A DNA stretch of 64,000 nucleotides from Membranipora membranacea (lineage: Eukaryota; Bryozoa; Gymnolaemata; Cheilostomatida; Membraniporidae): contig OU612066.1 in NCBI GenBank assembly GCA_914767715.1, positions 23,284,283-23,348,282 of the forward strand, read 5' to 3'. The notes under the pieces are model-generated. The model did no database searches. It was not told the DNA's origin and saw only the letters and a program-made list of their open reading frames with translations. A program made the translations under genes and the position numbers. This document shows positions 35,827 through 47,577 of this stretch, piece by piece (within the stretch, counting starts at the first letter, position 1; each line of letters starts with the position of its first letter).

Positions 35827-36656
35827 CTATTTATAGCAACAGCAGCACTATTGCAATTTCCTCCTGTCCATCCGACTTTTCTGCAGGCGTTCTCTTACTC
35901 TTTTGCTTCACAACCAGTCTTACTCCAGTCATTACCAGTACATGTCGGGGTGTCGCAACCTTGGCAGGTTATCTCTGCAGATTTCACTGTGGAAAGAGAA
36001 TCAACTGTTTAATACTCTCTCTGAACAGCAAGTTATATTTATAAGTAACAGTTACAGTTCACAAAGAGGTGCACACACACACCCTCAGTGGTAGGGTTTA
36101 GGGCACCTTGCAACTCTCTAAAGAGCTTATCCAATCTCCCGGATTCTACTGGATGGATAGATGGTGTTGACACTATTGAAGCCAGAGGTTAATAATATTA
36201 TTTGCTCCAAAATATGGAGTAATTGGAAATTGATAAACAGACGCTAGAAGTTATAAAGCTAACCATAAAAAAACCTATTTTGAGTGGCACACTGTTAGAA
36301 ATCATTTATAAATGAATTATAATACTTATCAACTGCCATCAGAACTGTTGCAGTCACCATGATGAACATAAGTCTTGTAAGATTAGGCATAATTTTGAAA
36401 TAAAGAGGTCTTGTATGTAACCTGGAATAAAAAATACAGGCTTTATTATTTGTTCGTTTTGAGATGTGCTAATATACAAGTATGAGTAGCCAATCCGTAT
36501 GAGACCTACTAATAAAGAAATATAGTTTGTTACAGTTGCACCATCATAATACTGCTTAAAATATCTAAAGCTAAAGAGTTACATTGCTTACTTAGAGCAG
36601 AGGTGTCCACTGAATAAGTTGCGATGAGTTACCCCTGCACCGTTTTTGCATTTATA
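35827..36656 (-). pseudogene. CRP5: pseudogene, module 2 counterpart of CRP2
   Basis: Minus strand. A TATA box (TATAAATG, 36656-36651) and a non-coding exon (about 36626-36592) remain. Signal exon 36421-36330 has ATG at 36390-36388 and Ala2 changed to Pro; its donor is ATAAGT, as in CRP2. Mature exon 35986-35827 has the same TAA (35897-35895) as CRP2 and also a private 4-bp deletion in the codons for the C-C-C-C block. It may still be transcribed because the promoter survives, but it cannot make the peptide. Confidence 0.85.
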
Positions 36657-36947
36657 GGCGCGCCAACAGTCGGCTAACAACATAGATGACTGACCCATTA
36701 AATGGTTTCCCCCACGCTAGTGTCAAGTGTATTCCTTCATTCAGGAAAATACTCAATCACCATGGCTTCACAAATGACAAAATAATCTAAAGGAATGTTG
36801 ATGGATAGCATTTGTGGAAATCACAAAAGGCTGTTATTACTACTTATCTCAATGGCTTATTGTCTTAAAAGCACAATAGTTAATAGTAAGTCAGGAAGTG
36901 CTGTACCATTAATGGGGTAATGTTGAGGCTGAAAGTCATTATTGGCC
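36627..36947. other. unique segment replaced by LINE-B in module 1
   Basis: Holds the upstream part of the CRP5 promoter and no further recognisable feature. Confidence 0.4.
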
Positions 36948-38271
36948 GGATAACAATTGGCTATTGGAACCAGGGTTAATTGATCTTCAAATCACACAAG
37001 TGTTGAGCGATATCACACAGGATATAAATATCTTTGTGTGCATCAAAAAGTCATATCTTCTACCACACCCTTAAACAATAAAATTTTTTATCGGCCTTGA
37101 AAGACTTCATCCTGTTTGACTAAAAACTAAAGTCTAAAGTGGTCTGATATCCTGGCCCTACCATGCGATATACTAAATGATATATTGTTGTAACTGACTG
37201 GTTTTGGTCCTGCTTTATATACTGTCTTTTCTTTTTGGTTTTTTGACGATGCTCAAATATTCAAGTGGCCTCCCTGTCATAACAGTGCAATACTTCTCTA
37301 TGCGCTTCAGACTGCCATGCTGGTCAATAAAGTCAATAAGGCAAACCAGGCCGAAGCTGATAGAATGCATTGATTTAAATTTATTTGTTAACAAACTCAA
37401 AGCCTCTAAACAACATACATGATTAGACTTTAGTTGCTGACTTGGAATAGATAATGCCGCGTCATCAGTTTTAATTAAAATAAAGTATAACAATTAATAT
37501 TACTAGAGGGCCAGAGATACAACTTCCTCTGGCTGCGTAACAAAAGACTTGGCTGTTGGACAATATCTTCAAATAAGTCAAAGCTATAGAGATTATTCTG
37601 ACAAATAATACTTAATTTGAGTAAACTGGTCTTTCAAATTTCTTATTGCATCAAAAAAGATGTTCAGAAGGAAAAATGTCCATTCCAAAACACTAGTCAA
37701 TCAAATGCAAGCACAACAAGGGGCATCCTTGCCTGTAGGATTATGGATGAAGCCCTCATGGGAAGGCAGTGAGCAGCATGTGATTGGTTTCATTTTACTT
37801 ATAAAGAAGACTCTTTGAAGACGAGGCCTGAGCGTCTTTTTAGCTTGTTGATTTTCCAAGTCTTTTTGAATGCTTAGTGGACATACGATATGAATCCGAT
37901 TGATGACTCAGATTGACAGGTGTCAAACTTAGAATGAGCAACTTCAAATGGTCTTTTGGCTATGTGACTACTGCCTGTATGACCATCAATTTCTGAATGT
38001 AAGTGTTTGCAAATGAACTGTGTCAGGTTTTTAAAAAGTACTGAATGACAATTTTTCAATAAAGTTGAGTACTCTTGCAGCAGCAGATAATGCAAACACA
38101 ATAGATAATAATAATGCACATTTATTCAGAAGATAGTATTTTATGTAAAAATCTAAGGGTGTTAAAATCTACAGATGATTTTTCACAAAAAATAAAGATC
38201 AATTTACTACATTGATGGTTAATGTAGTCAAAACAAGGATCATTTATGTTTTCAGCATTATCAAGATTAAT

Positions 38272-39225
38272 TTTATTTTTGAGCGAGGATATATGGTGAC
38301 TATTTATAGCAACAGCAGCAATCACTATTGCAATTTCCTCCTGTCCATCCAACATTTTTGCAGGCGGTTTCACACGATTTTCCTTCACAACCAGTCTTAC
38401 TCCAGTCAGCTCCGGTACTTTTTGGGGTGTTGCAACCTTGGCAGGTTGTCTCTGCAGATTTCACTGAAAAATATATTCAACTGTTTAATACTCTCTCTGA
38501 ACAGCAAGTTTTGACTAATGCCAAAGGTCGATTAGTACCAAAATTAGTTTTGGCAGCGATGCACACATACACCTTCAGTGTTGTGATTCAGGGTACCTTG
38601 CGACCATCTCAAGGTCAAGCCAAAACTTCTGTTTTTACTGGATGGATAGATGGTGCTGATACTGTTAAAGCCAAAGATCAATACATTGGGTTATATTTTC
38701 CTTCAATGAGTATTTGGAAGTTGATAAATTGACGCTAGAAATCAACAAGCTACCCATACCATAAAAACATTTTTTGACTGGCACACTGTTAGAAATCCTC
38801 TACAAATAAGTGATAGTACTTACCAACTGCCATCAGAACTGTTGCAATCACCATGATGAACATAAGTCTTGTAAGATTAGCCATATTAATGATATGAAGG
38901 GGTCTTGTTTGTACTCTGTAATAATAAATACAAGCCTTACATTTTTTTCCCTGAGAAGTTGATTTACAGCAAGTATGAGTTGCTAAACAGTACTAGACCT
39001 AATAATAGAGGAATTTTCTCCAACTTATGATAAATAACCGATTGCTAAAAATATTATTGTCACTGAAATTTTCTTTTTTCTTACTAAATTTATAACAATT
39101 GCAACACTTTAATGCTACACATAATTTAGAGCTAAAGAGCTACATTGCTTACTTACTATTTGAGAGCAGATGTGTCAACGGAATAAGCTGTAATGACTTA
39201 CTCCTACACAGTTGTAGCTTTTATA
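38272..39225 (-). CDS. CRP6: intact ten-cysteine secreted peptide gene
   Basis: Minus strand. TATA box 39225-39220; non-coding exon about 39195-39157; signal exon 38915-38824 with ATG at 38884-38882; mature exon 38463-38300 ending in TAG; AATAAA 38277-38272. The 74-residue product has the same mature peptide as CRP7 (NTPKSTGADWSK loop, CKNVGW). Splice sites are all consensus. It lies head to head with CRP7, with about 6 kb between their promoters. Confidence 0.87.
39220..39225 (-). promoter_or_regulatory. TATA box of CRP6
   Basis: TATAAAAG on the minus strand, identical in context to CRP3. Confidence 0.75.
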
Positions 39226-39344
39226 GGAGCACTGGGTTACTGAGAACAATGTATATAGATAAAACTTTAAAATAAAATTTAAATAGAAGTTATATTTTTA
39301 ATTTTTCTCTCATGGATTAGATTTTAGGATTGGATAATATCTTG

Positions 39345-39418
39345 TTCGTACATCCTGTTAGTATATCCTGTTCGTATATCCTGTTCGTATATCCTGTTCG
39401 TATATCCTGTTCATACAT
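39345..39418 (-). repeat. 13-bp promoter minisatellite of CRP6, about 6 units
   Basis: One more unit than its CRP3 counterpart, with a single TTAGTA variant unit. Confidence 0.9.
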
Positions 39419-39993
39419 ATTTACATCATAAATTCGTGCCACCTGTCATACGCTGATGCAAAGCAATAAAATCTCCTTATGCCATCTTATATCTCAGTAT
39501 AAAGCAATTGACTGCTTCTTCCATGACACTTTGTCCCTGATAGAGTTCACATATATTTGGACACAATTTCTATATAATTTATTTTGTCTGTAATAGGAAT
39601 TACTATTTTTGTGATTCCACTGGGCTCTTGACTTTTGCAATAACTGGTGTTTTCCCGAACTGTGGGTTCTTTGATGAAGTTTAATTGTTTTTTAGCTAAA
39701 ATTATGATAGAAAATGATGTGTTCAAAGAAATTCATCATATTCGTAGGTCAGAAGGGAATAGTGAAGTACTTGCGCAGCGTGTCCGTTCTGGTGATGGCG
39801 GATGTATCAACTACCTAAAAGACGCAAAAAAAGAATATATTTTAGTGAATTTGACAAAGCTAAAAAAGCACTTCTCTTCTTTGATGCTATCATAAGTCCT
39901 GTTGTAAATCATTTAATTTAATTCACAGTGTCGCTATCATATTGTTTGGTATTGTTTTGAAGTTCTCAGTCTAATTTGACGTGCGTCAGCAAC

Positions 39994-40410
39994 CAGTGGT
40001 GTATATTAGCACTCACGGCCCACGAATTTCCGTGAGTGGCTGAATAGCTCAGTGTGTAGAGCGTCTGCTTTATAATCACTGTTAATCAGATGGTTGTGGG
40101 TTCGAATCCCATCAAGGTCAGTTTTTTTTCAAATGGGTGCTTTATAACTGGAGCATTTTTACCGTAATCTTCTACTGCTATTGAGTTGTTTTCTGAAAGT
40201 ACCCAACAGCTCAGTAAGCTATTGAAATACCTCTCTGCTTGCACTATTTTGCTACCGATATGCAAAAAATTCCGTGGTGGGAGGGCGCTTAAGCGCCCCT
40301 CCCACACCCTCCCCGCCACGCCTACGGCGTGTGGATCGGGCTGCGCCCGATCATTATGCTCATCTCTAAAAAAAGTCAGTGAGTGAAAATTTTTAGAATA
40401 TACGCCCCTG
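39994..40410. mobile_element. hAT-like non-autonomous element with tRNA-like core
   Basis: Ends CAGTGGTGTATATT and AATATACGCCCCTG form an imperfect 14-bp inverted repeat of hAT type (CAGNGG start). The 8-bp flanks TCAGCAAC (39986-39993) and TCAGACAC (40411-40418) are an imperfect target duplication. Module 1 shows the empty site TCAGCAACCTTTGAC near 23490. Inside, 40040-40120 has an A-box-like TAGCTCAGTGTGTAGAGCG and the B box GGTTCGAATCC, then a T run, as in a tRNA-derived SINE. A GC-rich palindrome follows at about 40270-40350. Confidence 0.8.
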
Positions 40411-40829
40411 TCAGACACCTTTGACATTCACTAAGTTCCCATTCATTGTGTTCACATCGACTCGAGGAGCTATGGAATCATGGCAAAAGCATTGGTTCAA
40501 TTTAGTTGTGTATTGGTTTGTGTTCCTTCCTTCAATTAGGGCAGACCACAGTGGATAGCATCAAAGACTGGTTCAATTCCCGACTGCGGTAGACCTTTTC
40601 GAATTTTTTTTAAACATCCCATTTCAGATGGTGAGGGATTCACTTCATTTTGAGTTCCAATCAATACATGGGAACTTTGTGATTGCCTTTGAACACAGCT
40701 GAAGCTTTAAGATTTACTGGGTCAAAACATTCTTTGCACCTTGCCTAAGAGGTCATCTTCCATTAATTTAATAAAGGGTTGTTGCTGACAGAGACCAACA
40801 TAGACCCTTGCCACCCTCTGTGTCCGACG

Positions 40830-40843
40830 CCCCCCCCCCCCCC
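40830..40843. repeat. poly-C tract
   Basis: Shorter counterpart of the tract at 23919. Confidence 0.75.
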
Positions 40844-43070
40844 TTCTAAATTGTAATCAACAAAGAGATCTGAGTCATGGAAATAAAAGAGAGGGAGTCT
40901 TCAGTGATTCCAGAGAGTCAGAATTATATTGAATTACAAAGATTAAGAAACAAAAAGTAATATCCTTGTTTTCATAATTAGACACAGCGTACTTAAAGTG
41001 TTTGTAAAGGATCAGGTTTTTTGGTATCATTCTAGAGATCTCAGTTTAGTTTAGAACATCATTCTATGTTCAAAAGCAGCCTGTGGCCCAGTTAAGACTT
41101 CTTTGCCCTCAAAGTTGGGATGAGATGGTACTAAAAAGGTACTATTTTTTTCCTGTTGAGTTTTGATCACTTGTTGAAAATAGTACCTTTTTAGTACCTC
41201 AGATTATAATGGGAATATACAGTACTTTGTAACTAAGGCGTATTGTTATTACACAGTGGTTTTGATATTCTGCATGTGATATCAAAACACACAGAACTTA
41301 TCTATTGAATAAATGAGTGAATACAAGGCATTATTTATCTGTCCCATGGGAGTCAGCTGGTAAAATGGGATAGTGTATGACATTTCATAATTCAATGACA
41401 AAGCTAATGATCTAAATCGATCATGGCAAAAAATTACAGCTCTAGCTAAATGTTGAAGGTCGTGGGTTCGAATCCCACTGAGGTCTACTGACTGCTGGGG
41501 TTTGGTTGGACCCCCAGGTGTGCTCCGACCTGCCTGCAAACTGGGAGCAAATAGGCGCAGATATTGCAGCCTAGCCCCTAAGGCATTTAGTATTTCGCCG
41601 CCCATGCTTCGGGATGTGGCGTGTGATATGTCATCTGATTTTAATCAACCTTTTTTTAATCAACCGCTAAGTATTTCAAGGTTTTGTTTACATTAATGAG
41701 ATTGTGGCTAGCCATTCCATTCAAACTCCGTCTCCAGCCCGCATGAAAACCAGTGATATGCTTCAATTATTAGCTTCATGAATAGCGGCTTCAATAGAAT
41801 TTCAATGGAAGATACAAAATTTACACAGGTAGATTGTGTGTTTTTCTTGAAAATATGTATTTCCAAATTGCACAGAAATCTAAAATAAATTCTTTGTAAA
41901 TCTCGACATTTCAGGCATTAGGATGATGTTGAAATCCAGAGCATGCAATGATTAATACTGAGTGATTTGAGGTTTTGACAATCTTTTCAACAGTTCTTGC
42001 AAATATTCTGATGTTTAAACACTCAAGGTTTATTTGGATAAACTGTGTTGTTTACATTGTTTAAAAACTAGAAATTACAAGTCACAAAGTAAATTCAACT
42101 CAATAAGATTGTCATCTAGTTGTTTCGGACTTGAGGGTGATGTTAAATGTAAATGAATTTGACTGCCTCCTAAAGAGGAGTATTGATAATCGTGTTAGCA
42201 GTGGGATACCTGGAGAAACTTTCTATTTTTTCATTAGATCTTGTCCATCTGTGTGCATCACAGATACTCAGCACATCTTATCATAGACTATCAATATTAC
42301 TGACTGAGTGCAACAGGTCTTATGAGAGCACATGTCAATGCACACAACAGTCACTTAGGAAATTAATTTGTCGAGTTTTTGAGTTATTTTGTCAGTATGG
42401 ATCTGATTTGGGAGGCTATTGTTGGGTAAATTGCAAGATTTGGTACAAACTATAAAGCATTGCATGGACCATTTTTGGGTGAATCTGAAATAAGCAAGGC
42501 TTTGTCAGCAGGAAGAATCAATTGCTCCAGTATAATCTTATTTTAACAGAGCAAACAAGCACATCGGTCTGAAATGAAACTCACTCATTTTCATGCTTGA
42601 AAAACAGCAGACAGGGAATGCGTCAAAGTCATAGTCGTTGATTGTAATGTACAGTGGTTTTTCTAATCTTGTCTTCAACACGGGCTCATAACAGATAAAA
42701 AGGTTGTTTTGATTAGTGGTCTCAACTCATCAAGTAGTGTGTATACAAATTATAGAACCTTCTTTTGAACTTTTATGTCATCAGACAGACTTGTGAGTGC
42801 CTTTGTCATTTATTTGCAAAAGTTGTTATCTAACCACAATAGTCACTAATACTACAGTATATCCCAAATAACAGGCTCATCACAAATCGCCTGGACTAGT
42901 TGGGCGGTGCATGAGTAGGCAACTCAATGTTGTTAACTTATAACCCCCAAACCTACCAGACCAAATAACCCTCATGACTGATTTTATATGCAAATGCATG
43001 TGTGATAGCTGTCTTAATCTGATTTCAAGCTCAAAAATGATACCAAGAAACCTGTTCCTTTACAAACACT

Positions 43071-44126
43071 TTAATAAGTAAAGCTAGTTATTATTGTTAT
43101 TTTGTGAAAATCATATTTTGTTTATTATGGAGAGAATAATGAATGCTTGCCAAACTTGTAAAACTATGGGAACCCACAACTGTCTGGCAAAATAAGGAAT
43201 TGAAACACGTCACACCATCACAATGTGTCTTTCCAAATTCTTCTATAGCAATACATCACTAACCACTACCCATGGCAAATAGTTGCATACAGAGCAAGCC
43301 AGTTTACCCAATACAGGTCCTGAAAGTGTCACTTACTTTATAGACCAGGATGCCTCATATGCTATATGTGATGTTTACTTTTGGGACTTCTCATCTGCAT
43401 TTAACACAATTCAATAGCAAACATCTTAAGGGTTCTACGGTTCTAGACTGCCATGTCATAAACTTGTCACTGAATTTTCTTGTTAGTAGAACCAAAAGAA
43501 AAATCTGTCTAAAAGTGAAGTCATATATGGGGTTGTTTTCTCACGATTAGGAGTAAATTTCATGTAAACTTTCGTTCGATTCGGATTCTTATAATTTGTG
43601 GAACGTTGTATGTTAACAATGCACGTAACCAGATAGTATAACTTTTCACAAAATGCTATTTGAGTGGCTGCCTGTTTTGATTGAAAAGTCAAGGTCATAT
43701 CTATGCAAACACAACTTTGGTAAAAAGATGGAGTGGATGATCAATATGTAGAGTTTCTCATTCAATTTTGGACCTGGAGTAAGAGGGGAAGGGATACAGT
43801 GAATTATGAGTATCAAATTGAAACAATTATTAGGAGATGGTTGAGGCATACATAGAAGCTGAATCACTGGACGGTTGGTATAAATAACGAGTAACAGCTT
43901 CTCCTTGGTATAAACCTTTTTACTTCATATCACTGTTAGGCCTAGGGTTCGTATTGGCGCAGGAGGATTGCGCTCATACAATTTTCGGAGATGAGAATCA
44001 TGTGTTGCAGGTTGACATTAGTACGAAATTAAATTTGCAAGAATAAATAGAAATTTGCATGAGAACGTGTGACCTTACCTTAAATCAATCACCACAAATA
44101 CTGGGCCCCTTCTTTATCTAAATGCA
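43071..44126. other. 1.06-kb segment absent from module 1
   Basis: Present in units A, B and C, but missing in module 1 between CTTTACAAACAC and AGTAATGGAACG (26164). Short ORFs only; no terminal repeats or target duplication are obvious, so a deletion in module 1 is as likely as an insertion. Confidence 0.6.
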
Positions 44127-44979
44127 GTAATGGAACGATACTCAAGTAAGCAGGACAAACCTTGCATAACAAGATGTATTTCTATGATGAAGATCTGCAG
44201 CAGGGCTGTACCTATGACTTATGAAGTGGTGGGGCAAGTGTTGTATTGGTACTATTATGTTGCAATGAGGGTGCAACAGGGGCTCGGGAGGGGGGGGGGG
44301 CAACAGGAGCGCAGGAAGGCCTGCAGGAAGGTTTGTTACTATAGAGATAAATATTCTCAACTGCTGGTAAAATGGGAGACAATCTGGAACATGTGAGCCC
44401 AAATGTTATAAGGAATGTAACATGACTCATTACTCTGTCACACTCAAACTCGCTATCAGGAAAAAGCACACGACAGACGATGTGAAACTTGTCTGGTGTT
44501 GATTTGTGCGCATTAAGTACTTCGTTGAATGTTTTATATGTGTCAAAACTGTTATGTAAACAAAAAATAATACAATATAGTTATCGGTATATTTCATGAG
44601 AATATTCTTTATGACTATGAATGATTATATTGTATGTATTATATGTATGTTATGTTATATTTTTCAGAGTGACTTTCCTTGATCACCACTGTAAAACTGC
44701 ATTTGCTAATCTTATTTGGTTGCCAAAATCTTGCCTCATATTTCTTAAGAAAAGTGAATCCAAAAATATTAATTCCTATTACAAACAAAATAAATTAAAA
44801 TGAAATTGTGTCCAAATATATGTGAACTTTATCAAATGCAATGAAATTTGGTGTCAGGGACGAAGTGTCATGGAAGAAGCAGTCAATTGCTTTATACTGA
44901 GATATAAGATGGCATAAGGAGATTTCATTGCTTTGCATCAGCGCATGGCAGGTGGCACGAATGTACGATGTACAAATGT

Positions 44980-45047
44980 ATGAACAGGATATACGAAGAG
45001 GATATACGAACAGGATATACGAACAGGATGTACGAACAGGATATTAT
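44980..45047 (+). repeat. 13-bp promoter minisatellite of CRP7, about 5 units
   Basis: Units GAACAGGATATAC with one 12-bp variant (GAAGAGGATATAC type), ending GGATATTATCC about 130 bp upstream of the TATA box. Confidence 0.9.
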
Positions 45048-45180
45048 CCGATCCTAATATCTCATCCATGAGAGAAAAATTAAAAATAAAACTTCTATTT
45101 TAATCTTTGTAACCTTATCTAATCTAAAGTTTTAATGTAAGTTAAATCTATATACATTGTTATCAGTAACCCAGTGCTCC

Positions 45181-45186
45181 TATAAA
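45181..45186 (+). promoter_or_regulatory. TATA box of CRP7
   Basis: TATAAAAG, with an initiator-like TCATTAC about 30 bp downstream (start near 45212). GTTATCAG, a GATA-factor type site, lies 15-25 bp upstream. Confidence 0.75.
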
Positions 45187-46130
45187 AGCTACAACTGTGC
45201 AGGAGTAAGTCATTACAGCTTATTCCGTGGAGACATCTGCTCTCAAATAGTAAGTAAGCATTGTGGCTCTTTAGCTCTAAATTATGTGTAGCATTAAGAT
45301 GTTGCAATTATTATAAATTTAGTAAGAAAAAAGTAAATTTCAGTGACAATAATATTCTTACCATCGGTTGTTTATCATAAGTTGGAGAAAATTCCTCTAT
45401 TATTAGGTCTAGTACTGTTTAGCAACTCATACTTGTTGTTAATCAACTTCTCAGGGAAGAAAATGTAAGGCTTGTATTTATTATTACAGAGTACAAACAA
45501 GACCCCTTCATTTCATTAATATGGCTAATCTTACAAGACTTATGTTCATCATGGTGATTGCAACAGTTCTGATGGCAGTTGGTAAGTACTATCACTTATT
45601 TGTAGAGGATTTCTAACAGTGTGCCAGTCAAAAAATGATGTTATGGTATGGGTAGCTTGTTGATTTCTAGCGTCAATTTATCAACTTCCAAATACTCATT
45701 GAAGGAAAATATAACGCAATGTATTGATCTTTGGCTTTAACAGTATCAGCACCTATCCATCCAGTAAAAATAGAAGTTTTGGCTTGACCTTGAGATGGTC
45801 GCAAGGTACCCTGAATCACAACACTGAAGGTGTATGTGTGCATCGCTGCCAAAACTGATTCTGGTACTAATCGACCTTTGGCATTAGTCAAAACTTGCTG
45901 TTCAGAGAGAGTATTAAACAGTTGAATATGTTTTTCAGTGAAATCTGCAGAGACAACCTGCCAAGGTTGCAACACCCCAAAAAGTACCGGAGCTGACTGG
46001 AGTAAGACTGGTTGTGAAGGAAAATCGTGTGAAACCGCCTGCAAAAATGTTGGATGGACAGGAGGAAATTGCAATAGTGATTGCTGCTGTTGCTATAAAT
46101 AGTCACCATATATCCTCGCTCAAAAATAAA
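45181..46130 (+). CDS. CRP7: intact ten-cysteine secreted peptide gene (type copy)
   Basis: Exons: non-coding about 45212-45249; 5' UTR plus signal 45490-45581 (ATG 45521-45523); mature 45939-46102 (TAG 46100-46102); AATAAA 46125-46130. Introns are GT-AG and phase 1 joins exactly, giving 74 residues. Residues 1-20 are hydrophobic after MANLTR; cleavage after Ser23 or Ala24 (VKSA/ETTC) is likely. The mature part of about 50 residues has cysteines spaced C-x2-C-x14-C-x4-C-x3-C-x9-C-x3-C-C-C-C. C-x3-C, then GGNC (a gamma-core-like G-x-C), then C-x-C within the CCCC block fit the cysteine-stabilised alpha-beta plan of defensins and short toxins. Secretion is well supported; antimicrobial, venom or signalling function is open. 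It is head to head with CRP6. Confidence 0.9.
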
Positions 46131-47577
46131 ATTAATCTTGATAATGCTGAAAACATAAATGATCCTTGTTTGACTACATTAAGCATCAATGTAGTAAATT
46201 GATCTTTATTTTTTGTGAAAAATCATCTGTAGATTTTAACACCCTTTGATTTTTACAAAAAATACTATCTTCTGAATAAATATGCATTATTATTATCTTT
46301 TGTGTTTGCATTATCTGCTGCTGCAAGAGTACTCAACTTTATTCAAAATTTGTCATTCTTTTTTTTTTAAAAACCTGACACAGTTCATTTGCAAACACTT
46401 ACATTCAGAAATTGATGGTCATACAGGCAGTAGTCACATAGCCAAAAGACCATTTGAAGTTGCTCAATCTAAGTTTGACACCTGTCAATCTGAGTCATCA
46501 ATCGGATTCATAACTTATGTCCACTAAGCATTCCAAAAGACTTGGGAAATCAACAAGCTAAAAAGACGCTCAGGCCTCGTCTTCAAAGAGTCTTCTTTAT
46601 AAGTAAAATGAAACCAATCACATGCTGCTCACTGCCTTCCCATGAGGGCTTCATCCATAATCCTGCAGGCAAGGATGCCCCTTGTTGTGCTTGCAATTGA
46701 TTGACTAGTGTTTTGGAATGGACATTTTTCCCTCTGAACATCTTTTTTGATACAACAAGAAATTTGAAAGACCAGTTTACTCAAATTAAGTATTACTTGT
46801 CAGTATAATCTCTATAGCTTTGACTTATTTGAAGATATTGTCCAACAGCCAAGTCTTTTGTTACGAAGCCAGAGGAAGTGTATCTCTGGCCCTATAGTAA
46901 TATTAATCGTTATACTTTATTTCAATTTAAACTGATGAGGCGGCAATATCTATTCCAAGTCAGCAACTAAAGTCTAATCATGTATGTTGGTTAAAGGCTT
47001 TGAGTTTGTTATCAAATAAATTTAAATTAATGCATTCTTATCATGGTAGTAAATTGTTTATAGAGATCTCTATTAATTGCCTATGGATGTATGTGAATTA
47101 TTTAGGATATATAATTATGTCAAGACATATTCATTATATTGCCCTACCAAATATTATATAAAACTCTCTGCCCTTTTTGATGTCGTAGTATTCTACATAG
47201 AGGAGCTGTGTTCATGTCAACAGCTGGTTTCTATAATTTCTTCACCAATCACAAATTGTAAGGATTAAAATTAATTTTGTTATTTGAGTACTATGGTAAT
47301 TATAATGGAATATGGTATTTGACTGGTTGCTTATTCTGACAACGAATTTAATTTCATGTATGATCTGGCTTTATAACATAAGAGATGTTACAACGTTTTT
47401 GATGGCTGAGCTAATTTGATTGCTAAAACAGGCTTTTATTATTCTTATAGATATATTACATCCTATTCTTTGGTTGAAAATAATATTTGATGAGCCCGAA
47501 GTGGCTTTTACTGTCACGTCATGATGCGTGTGGTTTTTAAAATTTGATGATATAATGCGAAAATTTGAGCAACGATT

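Larger units (their letters stand above)
36948..43070. repeat. block X, copy 2
   Basis: Counterpart of 20489-26164, containing CRP6. Besides scattered substitutions, it has the 417-bp hAT-like insertion at 39994-40410. Confidence 0.85.
44760..47000. repeat. inverted copy of 37370-39610 (CRP6/CRP7 pair)
   Basis: This arm, with CRP7, is the inverted counterpart of the CRP6 arm. The loop between them is about 5.1 kb and carries the hAT-like element. Confidence 0.8.

Noticed and set aside
41465-41475. tRNA genes at the perfect B boxes (24556, 40105, 41465, 14751, 1752)
   Set aside because: No complete cloverleaf or anticodon arm can be drawn at any of them. They are SINE- or MITE-associated tRNA-like sequences.
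43350-43867. Overlapping short ORFs on both strands repeated in units A, B and C
   Set aside because: Repetition follows from the tandem duplication. No splice signals, start context or family resemblance supports coding.
45939-46102. Assigning the CRP mature peptide to a named defensin, mytilin, macin or toxin family
   Set aside because: The C-x3-C and G-x-C features are suggestive, but the first C-x2-C and the CCCC tail do not match any family pattern I can recall with confidence.
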